From Stomorhina lunata (Eukaryota > Arthropoda > Insecta > Diptera > Rhiniidae), in the NCBI GenBank assembly GCA_933228675.1, contig OW121741.1:42989080-43053079 (forward strand): DNA of 64,000 nucleotides, written 5' to 3'. The notes beneath the pieces were generated by a model. It saw nothing but the letters and a program-made list of their open reading frames with translations, searched no databases and was not told where the DNA came from. The number at the start of each line of letters is the position of its first letter. Position 1 is the first letter of the stretch. Below are positions 1 to 10,254 of the stretch, piece by piece. The translations under genes were made by a program, and so were the position numbers.

Positions 1-1686
1 TACGAGTTAACGCGTTGAGGGCATAGCAATGAAATTTTTCAGCATTTATTTGATATTTGCTATTTATTGCCGATAATATTACGTAACATTTACGAAGAAC
101 TTCCTCATCAATTCCAGTAATCTTTGAAGTTGTTTCATAATTTTCAAAGAATCGCCTGGCCGTATTACCATCGTTTGTACTGCCATATCCTACAAGTGGT
201 TTGTCTATGTTTAGACCCGTCATAGTTTTGAATTCTTCCTGAATCCTTTTTTTTTTTCACTGGATCTCATTCCAATCAGTTCCTTATTATTTCTCACGGA
301 TTTTAGCTGATTATCAGGTATATTCCTATATTTCAGATCATATGCTATATGTAGCATAAATTCTAAAAATCGGATACGTGCATGTAGGGGCGATATACCA
401 AATTCCAGAACCTCTTGATTAATTGCAGTACTAGCTGATGCATCTTCTGAAGTTTGTAGAAATTCCGATTTCTTCTTTCCGCATAATGAGCATTTCCAAG
501 TTGAATGGGTTTCCGTTATAGCGTTGCTTACTTTTCCATCTATCATTGTCAATTGAAGCTCAAAATTTACATTAATCAAATATCCATGTATGTCTATGCA
601 GACTGGACTCAAATTGTCTATTGAATATTTGATATCATCAACCCAATTTTTTGTGCTTGCTGCATTTTCTTTTAAATATTCGAATCTGATCGGTCTGCAA
701 AATGCCTTTGATCCTGGAGATGTGTTAACCCACACATATTCAGTACGCTCTTTTGATGTGGATGGTTCAGAACGATTCTTTCTTAATCTTAGTGGTACTA
801 GGGATGCCATAAAAACGCTTCTGTAGTCATTTGTGTTCTGATGAGATGTTGATTGTTTGTATTCCGGTAATCCAGATAAACCGTCACATCCCCATTTACA
901 TATTAAAGTTAAGTCCTTGTTGTCAAGTTTCTTGGCTTCTTCTTCAGACAATGTAGTAGATATCAGCCTTGATGCCGTATTTTCCAATAATTTTGATAAA
1001 TCCACAGATGCACTTTCGTCTCCTATCACGTTTGTTGGTATTAAGTTTTTTTTGGTTTTTAATAACGCATTATATCCTGGTAAAATTGAGTGTCCTTTGT
1101 CTCGTAATGCCTTACAGAGTTTAATATATTTATTTTTACTCAATTTCAACTCGAGCATAAGAGCAAGTGCTTCTTCCTCCGAAAATTCTGATTGAGAAGA
1201 AGGAGTTGGTATACTCTTAATAATTCGCTTAAGACGTTTAGGAGAAGCCTCTGGGAGAATATCTGCTATTTGTTTAGCTTCAGCTGGTTGATTATTTCGT
1301 TTGAGCACTTCCTTAAAGGAATCTTTGATTTCAGTATCCGAATGAGTAGAAAGAACTTCGGATAATCGCATCTTTTTAGATCTTTCTCCGAGATCATCAT
1401 AGTTTTTTAGAGGGGCTCCAGCACCAGAAGTTTTAAGCTCAATTGAGTCCTTCAGCCAGTCTTTAAATTTAGATTCAAATCTTTTTAAACAGTAATTAAC
1501 CGACTTAATTTTAAGTTCAAATAACTTTACAAATTTTACGACTTTGTCTTCCTCACTATTGAGAATCATGGAGTTAGTTTGACTTTTAGCATGTCGCATG
1601 ATTATTTTAATTTTTTCTGCTCTCGAACTGCTTGGTTGTTCAAAAAGAATATCGCACAACACTTTAAATTCCAATGTTATAGCCAT
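1..1686 (-). pseudogene. Transib (RAG1-related) transposase, 5' part, frameshifted and cut by window edge
   Basis: Transib transposases are DDE enzymes related to the RAG1 core. The frame starts with ATG at 1684-1686 and reads 488 residues to 220. Visible motifs: the first catalytic Asp in KWGCDG (about residue 268), the second Asp in MIDGK (about residue 383), and a zinc-ligand-like C-x2-C in WKCSLCG (about residues 399-402), in the order seen in RAG1/Transib. Frame is lost at an 11-T run (247-257, plus strand); a second minus frame continues to base 1 with a GN-A-R-FF patch resembling the RAG1 GNFAR region. The third catalytic residue (Glu) would lie beyond base 1. The break is one base in a homopolymer, so it may be a sequencing error. 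No CAC-type terminal repeat was recognised just upstream of the ATG. Family confidence is high; activity is unknown. Confidence 0.85.
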
Positions 1687-1689
1687 GAT

Positions 1690-2715
1690 GTTTTAACTGT
1701 TAATAGCAGTTACATTTAAAACTTTCTTTTTTATATTAAAAAAAAACATTTTTTATATATACCTGTATCCAAAGAATAATAAAGAAATCAATGAATTAAT
1801 GTATTTTTTACCTCTAAAAATAGGTGCATATATAACTCAACCAATATGTGCGTCTCGTAAAACCTACCTGTATGGAGGTGAGTAACCATATCCTTTCTGA
1901 CCATTATGAAAAACCCAAGTTGTAACAATTTTTACCTATTGCATTAACTTTCACATTAAAAAACATTTTATAACCTTAACATAATTTTGCAATTTTTTCA
2001 AATACACCAATTTTAAATACCGGAAAAATGCCTTTAAATCTTATTTTAAATAAATTGTCACACTGTTACTATAAAAGTACTCTTCTAATTAAACTTTTGC
2101 TACAAATTATGGATATATTACCTTTACACTGTTATCAAAATCGGTGCCTTACTCGTACTTACTTATTTAGAATCTTTTACTAAAATTTTATTTTTTAGCT
2201 TGGAACAAAAGGCAAAATCGAATAAAATTTTTTTAAGTCATTCTTATAATGTTTTCTTTAAAAAAATAAAAAACTATTTATATCTTTTTGAAGAAAATAT
2301 TTGTTTATTAGCGAAGGATCATTGTCATCTTAAAAATAGTGAAATATTTGAGTATGATAATTAACTTTATATGCACAAATTCATCACTTATATTTAAATA
2401 AACAGTGTAAAAATGCTACGGGGGCCAAAGTTTTCAGAGTTTTTTAAGACTCGGTATTAATGCTTTATATACATGTTTAGTATCATTAGATCGGGAAAGA
2501 CTAGGAGATTAGCACTAAGTAAAAGTTTTTTTTAAGTGCGTTACTTTTTTTACACTTTGTATCGTAAAACAAAAAAAAATTGTTTTTCTGCTTTTTTAAG
2601 GAAAATATTTTTAATCTTTGATATTCTGTGGAAATGACATGGATAAAGATATTACAATGAAATTTTGTAGTAATGTAGACCAATAAGATGTAAAAGCAAT
2701 AGACTAAAAAAAATT
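1690..2715. other. AT-rich spacer, no gene seen
   Basis: No frame with protein-like composition, no tRNA and no clear inverted repeat was found here. It may contain the Transib 5' flank and terminal repeat, but I could not identify one. Confidence 0.4.
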
Positions 2716-2717
2716 CC

Positions 2718-3661
2718 CAATTTTAACTTAAAAATTCCCCAATTCCCAACTGGGGAAAAAGGTGTTTCAAAAAATGAGTTTTTTTACAAATATGGCAACA
2801 CTGTCTCTATTTGCAGCGCGTTTCAGAAAAAACTTTTCTAATCAATAACAGATATATTGGAAAATATGAACATTATAATTTTTTTCAAATCGGTGCTTTG
2901 CCTTTTGAGAAATTTTTGTTTAAACTAATTTTTTTTTTTACAAATTGCCATTTTTTGGAGAGGACATGTGCGAGGACCAAAAGTCCAATTAGCAAGAAAT
3001 TTGTTTTATACGCATTCTCATTATGTTTTCTTTTAAAAACTTTAAAAATCTTTTTATGTTTCTTAAGAAAATATTTTTTTATTAGTGAAAAAATATAGCT
3101 ATCTTTTGGGGAAAAACTAAAAAAAAAAGCGAAATTTTTTGTAAGTTTCAACTTTGAATATTTTTAACTTTTAAACAAAAGAAGATTTCTATAACTAACT
3201 TGCACAAAAATTATTCAGAATTTTATTACAAATTTAAAGAATATTCTTAAAAAATTTTTGGTCCTCAGATGCGTCCACCAGATCAAAAAAAGCTTAAAAA
3301 AAGAGGTAAAAAATCAACCTAAAAATTCCTTTTTACCCAAATATCTCGAAATCCAAAGGAGATAACCTACACATTTAAGCATATTTTTTGTAGATCTTCT
3401 CAAGGACAACTTAAGTTTAAAATTTCTTTTCAATCCATACATAAATGGATTTTTGGCGAATTTTTAAAAAAATCGAACACCCGAGGTGACCAACTTTGAA
3501 GGTCCATCAATCACTCTCCCGACCCCTCATGGACCAGTGCTTTTAAAAACCAACTCAAATACTCCTTCACTACCACCATGTCAAATTTCATTCAAATATC
3601 TCCAGTCGTTCAAAAGTTACAGAATTATTTCCAAAAAAAAGCGTCCGTAAACCACTGTGCG
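2718..3661 (+). repeat. Dispersed repeat D, copy 1
   Basis: This roughly 0.9-kb stretch recurs in reverse complement at 21545-22333. Shared landmarks are a self-complementary segment around a CCCAATTCCCAACTGGGG core near 2735-2755, a mid-section with GGAGATAACCTACACAT near 3358-3375, and the end AAACCACTGTGC near 3650-3661. Copy 1 has about 90 bp near 3550-3640 that copy 2 lacks. No coding capacity; class unknown. Confidence 0.7.
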
Positions 3662-4652
3662 TAGCCTGCTGTTGTCTATGTGTTTAATGCATCAAATGTA
3701 TATAGCGGGGGTGGCATATGTAAGATCAATAGGAGCCATTTTCGATAACTTTTTTGAAGAACCGCAATAGTCAACACTCTTGACCTTTTCTTACTTTACG
3801 AGAATGAAGCCTCTTGGAAACGTTGTTTATTGCACCATTTTTCTTGTTCCCTTGACATCGTAACATTTCACAAACATCCACGAGACGCTTAACTATAATG
3901 TACGAAAAAGGTCGTTGGGCTGAGTTCAACGAATTTTATAGGCAATCTTGCTAAAAACAGTGATTCCTCCATAATAATGTCAGTACTCCAGTTTCTGAGA
4001 CCATTTGTATGGGCAAAAATTTCTCTAATAAATATATAAATAAAAAAAAATCGGAAAAAAACGGTTAAGTCTACTCAATTTTGGAAAAGAAACTATTGGT
4101 CCGACGTCGGTTTTCGTTTCTTTACTCGCTCCCCGTTTTTGAGCTAAAAGTGTGTTATAATCTGCTAAAGAATTCACAGAAATCCATAAAAAGACTTTTT
4201 AATCATCATACAAACTGTTTATTATTAAATAAAGTGTTGAATACATTGTCTTAATCTGTTACACAAAGTTAAATTTTACACAAAATCTTCTGTTTGCGAA
4301 ATATTTTTGCTTTCCGTTTTGTTTTTCATATTCTGTTTATTCAATACCTTGTTGAACATCTGTTAATAATTTGATAAATAATTGTACGTATTAATACAAT
4401 TCTGTTTGGACACCGTCTATTATTCACCACTTAAGAATTTGATGGTTCGTGTCTGTGATAACATCATTAACTATATCCCTTACCTAAGATCAACACCGTC
4501 TGACATTGCCATAAATAAATATTCTGCTCTTGTCTCAGCTAAATTTGTCAGACATTACCAGCTATAATAAATAAACAACCCTGTTTGTGTCTCAACTAAA
4601 ATTATCAGTTATCATAAAATCTATATTTTACTTTTAAAACCATATTATCAAT
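3662..4652. other. Spacer, probably including the LINE 5' UTR
   Basis: No gene is visible. The 3' part leads directly into LINE ORF1 and is probably its 5' untranslated and promoter region, but the 5' end of the element could not be placed because no target-site duplication was recognised. Confidence 0.35.
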
Positions 4653-5774
4653 ATGAGTTGCTCTAAACCTAAATGCAGAGTTAAAGGTGATGAACAAATG
4701 GTTTCTTGTTGGCTCTGCAATGATCTATACCACGCTAAATGCGTTGAGTTGGCCCCTAGGACTGCTGATAACCTTCGCGAAGATAAGGGTCTTCGTTGGT
4801 GCTGTAAAAAATGCATAGCTTACGATGTAGAATTCTTTTCATTTTTTAAAAATACGAATCTTGAATTAGATGACATAATAAAGGATCTCAACTGCCTTAC
4901 TAAAAAATTTTTAAAATATAAGGAATTATTTGATAAAGCCCCCTGTTCTCCGAAAAGAAAAAAACCTGTAGCTGAATCAAAAGCTGTAACTTCGCCGAGT
5001 AATTTAATCACACCCACTTTGTCTGGAAACTCGTCTGTTCTTCAATTACCACTACTACAAAATTCACAAAGCAGTAAACAAGTGTCTCCAATTAATTCTT
5101 TACCCCAAATGCAACAGTCTCCTTGCATTTCTAACCAAAATCGATTTTTTACACCAAATTCTATTGCCACTGTTTCTAATGTTGTAAGCAATATTTCATC
5201 AAATCCGTCTGTTGTAAATTCAACTACTGAAGGTTCGCAAGTTGTATTAAACCCATATGCTCCAACACAAACTGAAATTGGACAAAATTTAGCTGCTCTA
5301 ACACAATTTAACCTTGCAGCTATTGAAGGTTCGCAAGTTGTATTAAACCCAAACCCAACACAAACTGAAATTGGACAAAATTTAGCTGCTCTAACACAAT
5401 CTAACCTTGCAGCTAACGCTCCTGAGCCAACACAAACCTTCTATAATCCAACGCAACTTACTGTTATTCCACCAAGAAAGTCTATTTTCATTTCACGTTT
5501 TGCTTTCAATACAACCACAGATGATATTAATAACTACATAAAATACAAGTTGAGCTTCGCCCCTGATATTTTGGTTAAAAAATTTGAATATTCTGAACCA
5601 AGAACCGTTACATCATTTAAGTTAACAGTACCGTTCGATCTGTACAATAAAATAATTGATCCTGATTTTTGGCCGTTAAACACATTTGTGCGAGAATACA
5701 AGATTAAAAGCAATTCCGCAAGAAATAACGTCGTTAACCTTCCTCCAACAAATATACTAAATTCAAAAAACTAA
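4653..5774 (+). CDS. LINE ORF1 protein with N-terminal PHD-like zinc finger
   Basis: The 373-residue protein starts with a Cys/His zinc finger (about residues 1-54: C3, C8, C20, C23, H28, C31, then W49 and CCKKC) of PHD type. It is followed by a Ser/Asn/Gln-rich linker and a C-terminal basic region (about residues 280-350) with an RRM-like ISRFAF start, plausibly for RNA binding. ORF1 proteins of this kind package LINE RNA into ribonucleoprotein particles. The linker holds a near-identical tandem duplication of about 32 residues (EGSQVVLNP...LAA) encoded at about 5230-5326 and 5327-5420. The frame ends in a slippery run at the stop codon, with ORF2 open in the -1 frame. Confidence 0.85.
   Translation: MSCSKPKCRVKGDEQMVSCWLCNDLYHAKCVELAPRTADNLREDKGLRWCCKKCIAYDVEFFSFFKNTNLELDDIIKDLNCLTKKFLKYKELFDKAPCSPKRKKPVAESKAVTSPSNLITPTLSGNSSVLQLPLLQNSQSSKQVSPINSLPQMQQSPCISNQNRFFTPNSIATVSNVVSNISSNPSVVNSTTEGSQVVLNPYAPTQTEIGQNLAALTQFNLAAIEGSQVVLNPNPTQTEIGQNLAALTQSNLAANAPEPTQTFYNPTQLTVIPPRKSIFISRFAFNTTTDDINNYIKYKLSFAPDILVKKFEYSEPRTVTSFKLTVPFDLYNKIIDPDFWPLNTFVREYKIKSNSARNNVVNLPPTNILNSKN
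5765..5771 (+). promoter_or_regulatory. Candidate -1 ribosomal frameshift heptamer (A AAA AAC) at the ORF1 stop
   Basis: In the ORF1 frame the last codons read tcA AAA AAC TAA, an exact X XXY YYZ slippery heptamer directly before the stop at 5772-5774. A -1 slip enters the ORF2 frame, open from 5738 to 8650. The only downstream structure I see is a weak TAATT/AATTA stem. Function is inferred. Confidence 0.5.
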
Positions 5775-8650
5775 TTAAATATGCTGATAACCAATTAAAT
5801 TTTATTTACCAAAACGTTCGTGGTCTTAACACTAAATTAACTAAACTATTTACCAACAGTTACAATTTTAAATACCATATTGTTGCACTAACTGAAACCT
5901 GGCTAAAAGAAAATGTTTTTAATATGGAAATAATGTGCAATAAGTACAATATTTATAGAAAGGATAGACAATCAAATAAAAAAGGCGGAGGTGTTCTAAT
6001 AGCAGTCTCTAACCTTCTATCATCTGAGTTATTTTCTTCTGGAAATGATATTGAATTTATAGCCGTAAAAATAAAATTGGAAAATAAACAAATTTTAGTA
6101 AGCTGCTCTTACATAACACCATGTTCAGAACAAATCGTCTATGATAACCACTTTGAAGCTATAAATCATATGATTAAATCAGCAAATTCCAAGGATTACA
6201 TATTTGCCTTCGGTGATTTTAATATATCATCTATTTCATGGAACTGCCCTCCTGATACCCCAAACCTGGTACCTTTAACATCTAATGAATTTTTAAATAA
6301 CATTACGGATTTATGCCTATTCCAAATAAATAATGTTTTCAATGCCAATAATAAATTGCTGGATTTAGTATTTACTAATGAACCTAATGAATGCAATATT
6401 ATTCGTTCCTGCCCTTTAACTACACCAGAAGATTGTCACCATCCTACTTTTGAAGTCAATTGCTCTTACTCAGTTCCTGTTCCATTTTGTACTACTCGGT
6501 TAAACGACATTGAAAAATGTTTTAACTTTAAACTAACAAATTTTTGTATGCTAAATAGATATCTTTCTGAAGTAGACTGGCACAATTTGTTATCTGTATC
6601 AACAAGTCATCCGTTTACATCTTCAGATAATATTGATTTTATAGTTGATACATTTTATAATAAGTTGTTTTCCATCATGGATATATGTATACCAAAACGT
6701 ATTATCCAAAACAAAAATGGCCCACCGTGGAACACCAAATTACTTTCAAGACTAAAAAACAAGAAGAACAAATTTTTTAAAAAATATAAGTTAACTGGCA
6801 CTTCATGTGATTATGCAAATTACTCTATTTGTCGAGCTAACTACAACAACTTAAACACCATACTTTACAATAATTATCTCAACAAAATGAAACAAAATTT
6901 TAAAAACAATCCCAGAGTCTTTTACAACTTTGTTAACTCCAAAAGAAGATGTAATGAGTTTCCTGCTACTATGATATATCAAAATAATGAATCAAATAAT
7001 GAGAACACTATAGCCAACATGTTCGCAGACTTTTTTTCTTCGACCTATTCTGATGCTAAATATGATAATAGCAAATCATATCCTTACAAATTAGTATCTA
7101 ACCAAATAATTGATCTACCGTATTTTGATTCTGTTGAAATTGAATACCAGTTAAAGCGACTAAAAGCTACTTTTTCCTATGGGCCTGATGGAGTACCTGG
7201 CTGTTTATTAAAAAATTGTGCTACTACTTTGTCAACTCCATTGTCAATAATTTTTAACCTATCTATTAAGTACGGGTATTTTCCTAAAAAATTTAAAACC
7301 TCATTTCTTACACCATTATTTAAATCTGGTAAAAAGGCAGATATAAAAAATTATAGAGGTATTGCAAAACTTAGCTTAATCGCAAAACTTTTTGAAAAAA
7401 TGATTGTAAGTTACTTAACTTTCAATGTATCGTCATTATTGTCACAACATCAACATGGTTTCAGGAAAGGCTGCTCAACTGTAACAAATATTTTGCATTT
7501 AACCTCAACAATAAATAAAGGATTTGTGAATAATCAACAAACGGACGTTGTATATACTGATTTCAGTAAAGCCTTTGATAAGGTTAATCATGATCTTCTC
7601 ATACTCAAGTTAAAATTAATTGGATTTTCAAACAAGTTCTTATGTTGGCTTAAATCTTACCTCAAAGATAGATGGCAAAACGTTCTATATAAAAACTGCT
7701 TATCGAAAAACATCAAAGTGCTTTCAGGAGTTCCTCAAGGAAGCCATCTTGGCCCAATTCTATTCATTTTGTTCATCAATGATCTACCGTCCACTATCAA
7801 AAATTCGAATATTCTTATGTTTGCTGACGATGTTAAGATTTTTCTTACATTTAACAAAAACTCTGCACATAGTATGTACCTGCAAAATGATATCGATAAT
7901 TTCTATACGTGGTGTATTATAAATTTAATGGAACTTAACATAAATAAATGCAAACTAATGAGGTTCTACAGAAATAATGCCGCTGGTGTTAATTATATCT
8001 TAGGTGGACATTCGTTGGAACTAGTGGAGTCATTTCAAGATTTGGGAATAATTCTTGATGCAAAACTTAGTTTCATACCCCATATTAACACAACAATAAA
8101 CAAGGCTAGAGGTGTTCTAGCTTTTATTAAACGATGGGCTAAAGAATTCTCCGATCCTTACATCACTAAATTACTTTTTACATCTCTGGTAAGGCCTATT
8201 CTTGAATACGGCTCGGTTATTTGGGATCCATTTTATAACGTTTATATTGATCGCATTGAATCTGTTCAAAAACAGTTTTTATTATTTTGTTTACGTGGCC
8301 TACCTTGGAACCCTGATTCAAATTTACCATCATACGCCAGTAGATTAGCTCTAATAAGATTACCATCTCTGGAAAGTAGACGAATTATGCTGAATGTTAC
8401 GTTCTTACTTAACGTAATTAAAGGATACACACATTCAGAATTCCTGCTGAACAACATTTCATTCTCAGTTCCTAACCGACCAACTCGTTACTTTGAGCCT
8501 ATAAAAATCAAAGCTGTTCGTACCAACTATGCTACGGCCGATCCACTAAGAAGGATGTCTGCTAACTTTAATGAGTTGTATAATTTTATCGATTATTCAA
8601 CTCCTATAAATATTGTTAAGCGAAATATTATTAATTTCCTTAATACTTAA
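5771..8650 (+). CDS. LINE ORF2: AP-type endonuclease and reverse transcriptase
   Basis: The -1 frame is open from 5738. The first ATG (5924) lies after the endonuclease start: an NVRGLN patch (about 5813) and the conserved Glu of LTETWL (about 5895) are upstream of it, so an ATG start would delete catalytic residues. The endonuclease spans roughly 5800-6500 (FGDFN, SWN, LDLVF). The reverse transcriptase follows (GFRKGCS, DFSKAFDKVNH, GVPQGSHLGP, and FADD near 7820 as the YxDD-type catalytic box), then a C-terminal region with ILEYGS-VIWDP. About 960 residues in all, a normal length for the class. It is probably translated by frameshift from ORF1 or by reinitiation. It nicks target DNA and reverse transcribes the element RNA. 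Confidence 0.88.
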   Translation, partial: LIKYADNQLNFIYQNVRGLNTKLTKLFTNSYNFKYHIVALTETWLKENVFNMEIMCNKYNIYRKDRQSNKKGGGVLIAVSNLLSSELFSSGNDIEFIAVKIKLENKQILVSCSYITPCSEQIVYDNHFEAINHMIKSANSKDYIFAFGDFNISSISWNCPPDTPNLVPLTSNEFLNNITDLCLFQINNVFNANNKLLDLVFTNEPNECNIIRSCPLTTPEDCHHPTFEVNCSYSVPVPFCTTRLNDIEKCFNFKLTNFCMLNRYLSEVDWHNLLSVSTSHPFTSSDNIDFIVDTFYNKLFSIMDICIPKRIIQNKNGPPWNTKLLSRLKNKKNKFFKKYKLTGTSCDYANYSICRANYNNLNTILYNNYLNKMKQNFKNNPRVFYNFVNSKRRCNEFPATMIYQNNESNNENTIANMFADFFSSTYSDAKYDNSKSYPYKLVSNQIIDLPYFDSVEIEYQLKRLKATFSYGPDGVPGCLLKNCATTLSTPLSIIFNLSIKYGYFPKKFKTSFLTPLFKSGKKADIKNYRGIAKLSLIAKLFEKMIVSYLTFNVSSLLSQHQHGFRKGCSTVTNILHLTSTINKGFVNNQQTDVVYTDFSKAFDKVNHDLLILKLKLIGFSNKFLCWLKSYLKDRWQNVLYKNCLSKNIKVLSGVPQGSHLGPILFILFINDLPSTIKNSNILMFADDVKIFLTFNKNSAHSMYLQNDIDNFYTWCIINLMELNINKCKLMRFYRNNAAGVNYILGGHSLELVESFQDLGIILDAKLSFIPHINTTINKARGVLAFIKRWAKEFSDPYITKLLFTSLVRPILEYGSVIWDPFYNVYIDRIESVQKQFLLFCLRGLPWNPDSNLPSYASRLALIRLPSLESRRIMLNVTFLLNVIKGYTHSEFLLNNISFSVPNRPTRYFEPIKIKAVRTNYATADPLRRMSANFNELYNFIDYSTPINIVKRNIINFLNT

Positions 8651-8869
8651 AACTAAATTGTTTACATTTAATTAAATAGTCTGTAAGAATAATTCTGTAG
8701 ACTAAAATAAAATAAAAATAAAATAAAAATAAAAAATAATATAGTTTCCATATTATGTATAATTATATATAATTCCATATAAACACTATTACAATTAAAT
8801 ACAAGTAAAATTTATAAAGCATTTACTCAAATTATGAGGAAAAATGTACTTTTTTGCAAAATTCGAACG
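8651..8869 (+). other. LINE 3' UTR and A-rich tail, then short spacer
   Basis: After the ORF2 stop there are about 55 bp of unique sequence and an AAAAT-type simple tail to about 8740, then AT-rich flank up to the LTR element. No gene. Confidence 0.6.
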
Positions 8870-8940
8870 AGTTAACGTAATGAAATTAAACACTTTCAAT
8901 TCCAGTTGATTAATAATGATTTTTATTATTGTCTTTTTCT
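8870..8940 (-). repeat. Truncated 3' LTR (71 bp)
   Basis: Identical to 15660-15730. At 8941 the LTR sequence stops and a (GCAAATATATATATT)-like duplicated AT tract begins, leading into the env-like frame. The U3 part and the polypurine tract are missing. Confidence 0.9.
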
Positions 8941-9957
8941 GCAAATATATATATTGCAAATATATATATTTTCTAATTTAAAACATTTATCGTTATAGTA
9001 ATTGATTGATTTATCATTGTACACTATATAATTAGGAGTAATAATTTGTCGTGTTTCGTTTATAGTTAAAGGTATGATATGAGATATGACAAATTCTTCT
9101 TTTTTTATTATTGGGATTTTTATATTAAATACAATATTTGAGTTATTAAAATATGCCTGTAGTTCCAGGATTTCGTAAATTTGTTCTACTGAATTTATTT
9201 TAGGTATTTGATTGTTAAGTGAGTTACAAATTTTTTCAATTTCATTGTGACTTAGTATAAATTTGGATATAACATTTAATTTAGCTAATACAATACTTTC
9301 AGCTATATTGCTGATTTGGTTAATTAAAAGATCGATATTATAATTGATTCTGTTAAGATACTGAATTTTGGAAATGATTACATCTTCTTTGTATATTTTA
9401 TTAGAGATATTTTCATAAGTATTTTTTAAAAATTTTGTGATTACATTTTGTTCGTTATTAATGTGTTCAGTAATATTGCTAAATCTTTCTATCATTTCCG
9501 TATTTAAGATAATTTGTTTTTTAATATTAGTGTTTATATTATTTTTATTTTCCATTAATTCCTTAAGTTGCAAATTTATTTTCTCTGCATCATTATTATC
9601 CATATTTCCCGTTATATATTTAATTGCAGATCCTAATCCATCAAATAGACCTCTCTTTTTTCTTTTAAAAGGTAATAAGTTGTTTAATTTATCATTTAGC
9701 TGTAATAATTTAAATTTCGTAATCTTTAGCGAATCTTCAATCGATTTATCTTGCTCAAATATATTTAATGCTTCTGTAATTTTTTCAATATTGTTTATAT
9801 AATCGTTGAGGTCGATTAAATGGATTATGTTTTGGTAATGATCAATAATTTTTGATTTTCCCAGTTTTAATTCTACAATGGCTAATCCCTTTTCAAGTTC
9901 TTGAATTTTGATTTTTTGGGCTTGAACTGCCGTTAACCTAAAAATACATATTTATAC
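8926..9957 (-). pseudogene. Env-like frame of the errantivirus, C-terminally truncated
   Basis: The frame is open from about 9957 to the stop at 8926-8928 (about 340 residues). The first ATG (9601-9603) is internal, because homology-like sequence continues upstream to a good acceptor (pyrimidine-rich tract then AG at 9942-9943 on the minus strand). This fits the spliced subgenomic env RNA known from errantiviruses. A basic cleavage-type site followed by a Gly-rich hydrophobic segment lies at about 9611-9668, as in insect F-type envelope fusion proteins. Most of the rest is Asn/Ile-rich and helical. The frame runs into the remnant LTR, and no C-terminal membrane anchor remains, so it is probably a non-functional envelope. 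Identification rests on position and the cleavage/fusion segment. Confidence 0.7.
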
Positions 9958-10254
9958 AAACATATAATAATTTTTTTTTTTTTATTAACAGTAATAGAAA
10001 TATATATTTATTTTTCTGTGTATTATTATTATTATTATTTTTTTCTAGGTAATTATACGAAAATGTAAAAAAATGTAAAAGTTTTTCTTTTTGTTTGCTT
10101 TGAATGGAAATACCAAATATTTTCGAATTATTTGAGTCAAAATTTAGATTTTAACGTTTATAAAAATGATTTTATCTATTTTAATTGTTTTAAGAACGAT
10201 ATTGGGTATTTCCATTTTACAATAATTTATATAAAACATATTTTATCTCTTTCA

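Larger units (their letters stand above)
4653..8740 (+). mobile_element. CR1/jockey-group non-LTR retrotransposon (LINE), apparently intact
   Basis: Two long overlapping frames encode a PHD-finger ORF1 protein and an endonuclease plus reverse transcriptase, followed by a short 3' UTR ending in A-rich AAAAT/AAAATA repeats (about 8705-8740). PHD-type ORF1 proteins are known from CR1-related LINEs, but the clade assignment is an inference. Both frames lack internal stops, so this copy is probably young. The 5' boundary is not defined; the start given is the ORF1 ATG. Confidence 0.85.

Noticed and set aside
590..1195. Plus-strand frames of 78 and 112 codons
   Set aside because: Antisense shadows of the Transib transposase; composition follows the reverse of that gene.
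2811..3151. Overlapping frames rich in Phe and Lys on both strands
   Set aside because: Low-complexity AT-rich sequence inside dispersed repeat D, mirrored in the inverted copy.
8926..9603. 225-codon frame as a stand-alone gene
   Set aside because: Only the part after an internal Met; the frame opens far upstream at a splice acceptor and belongs to the LTR element.
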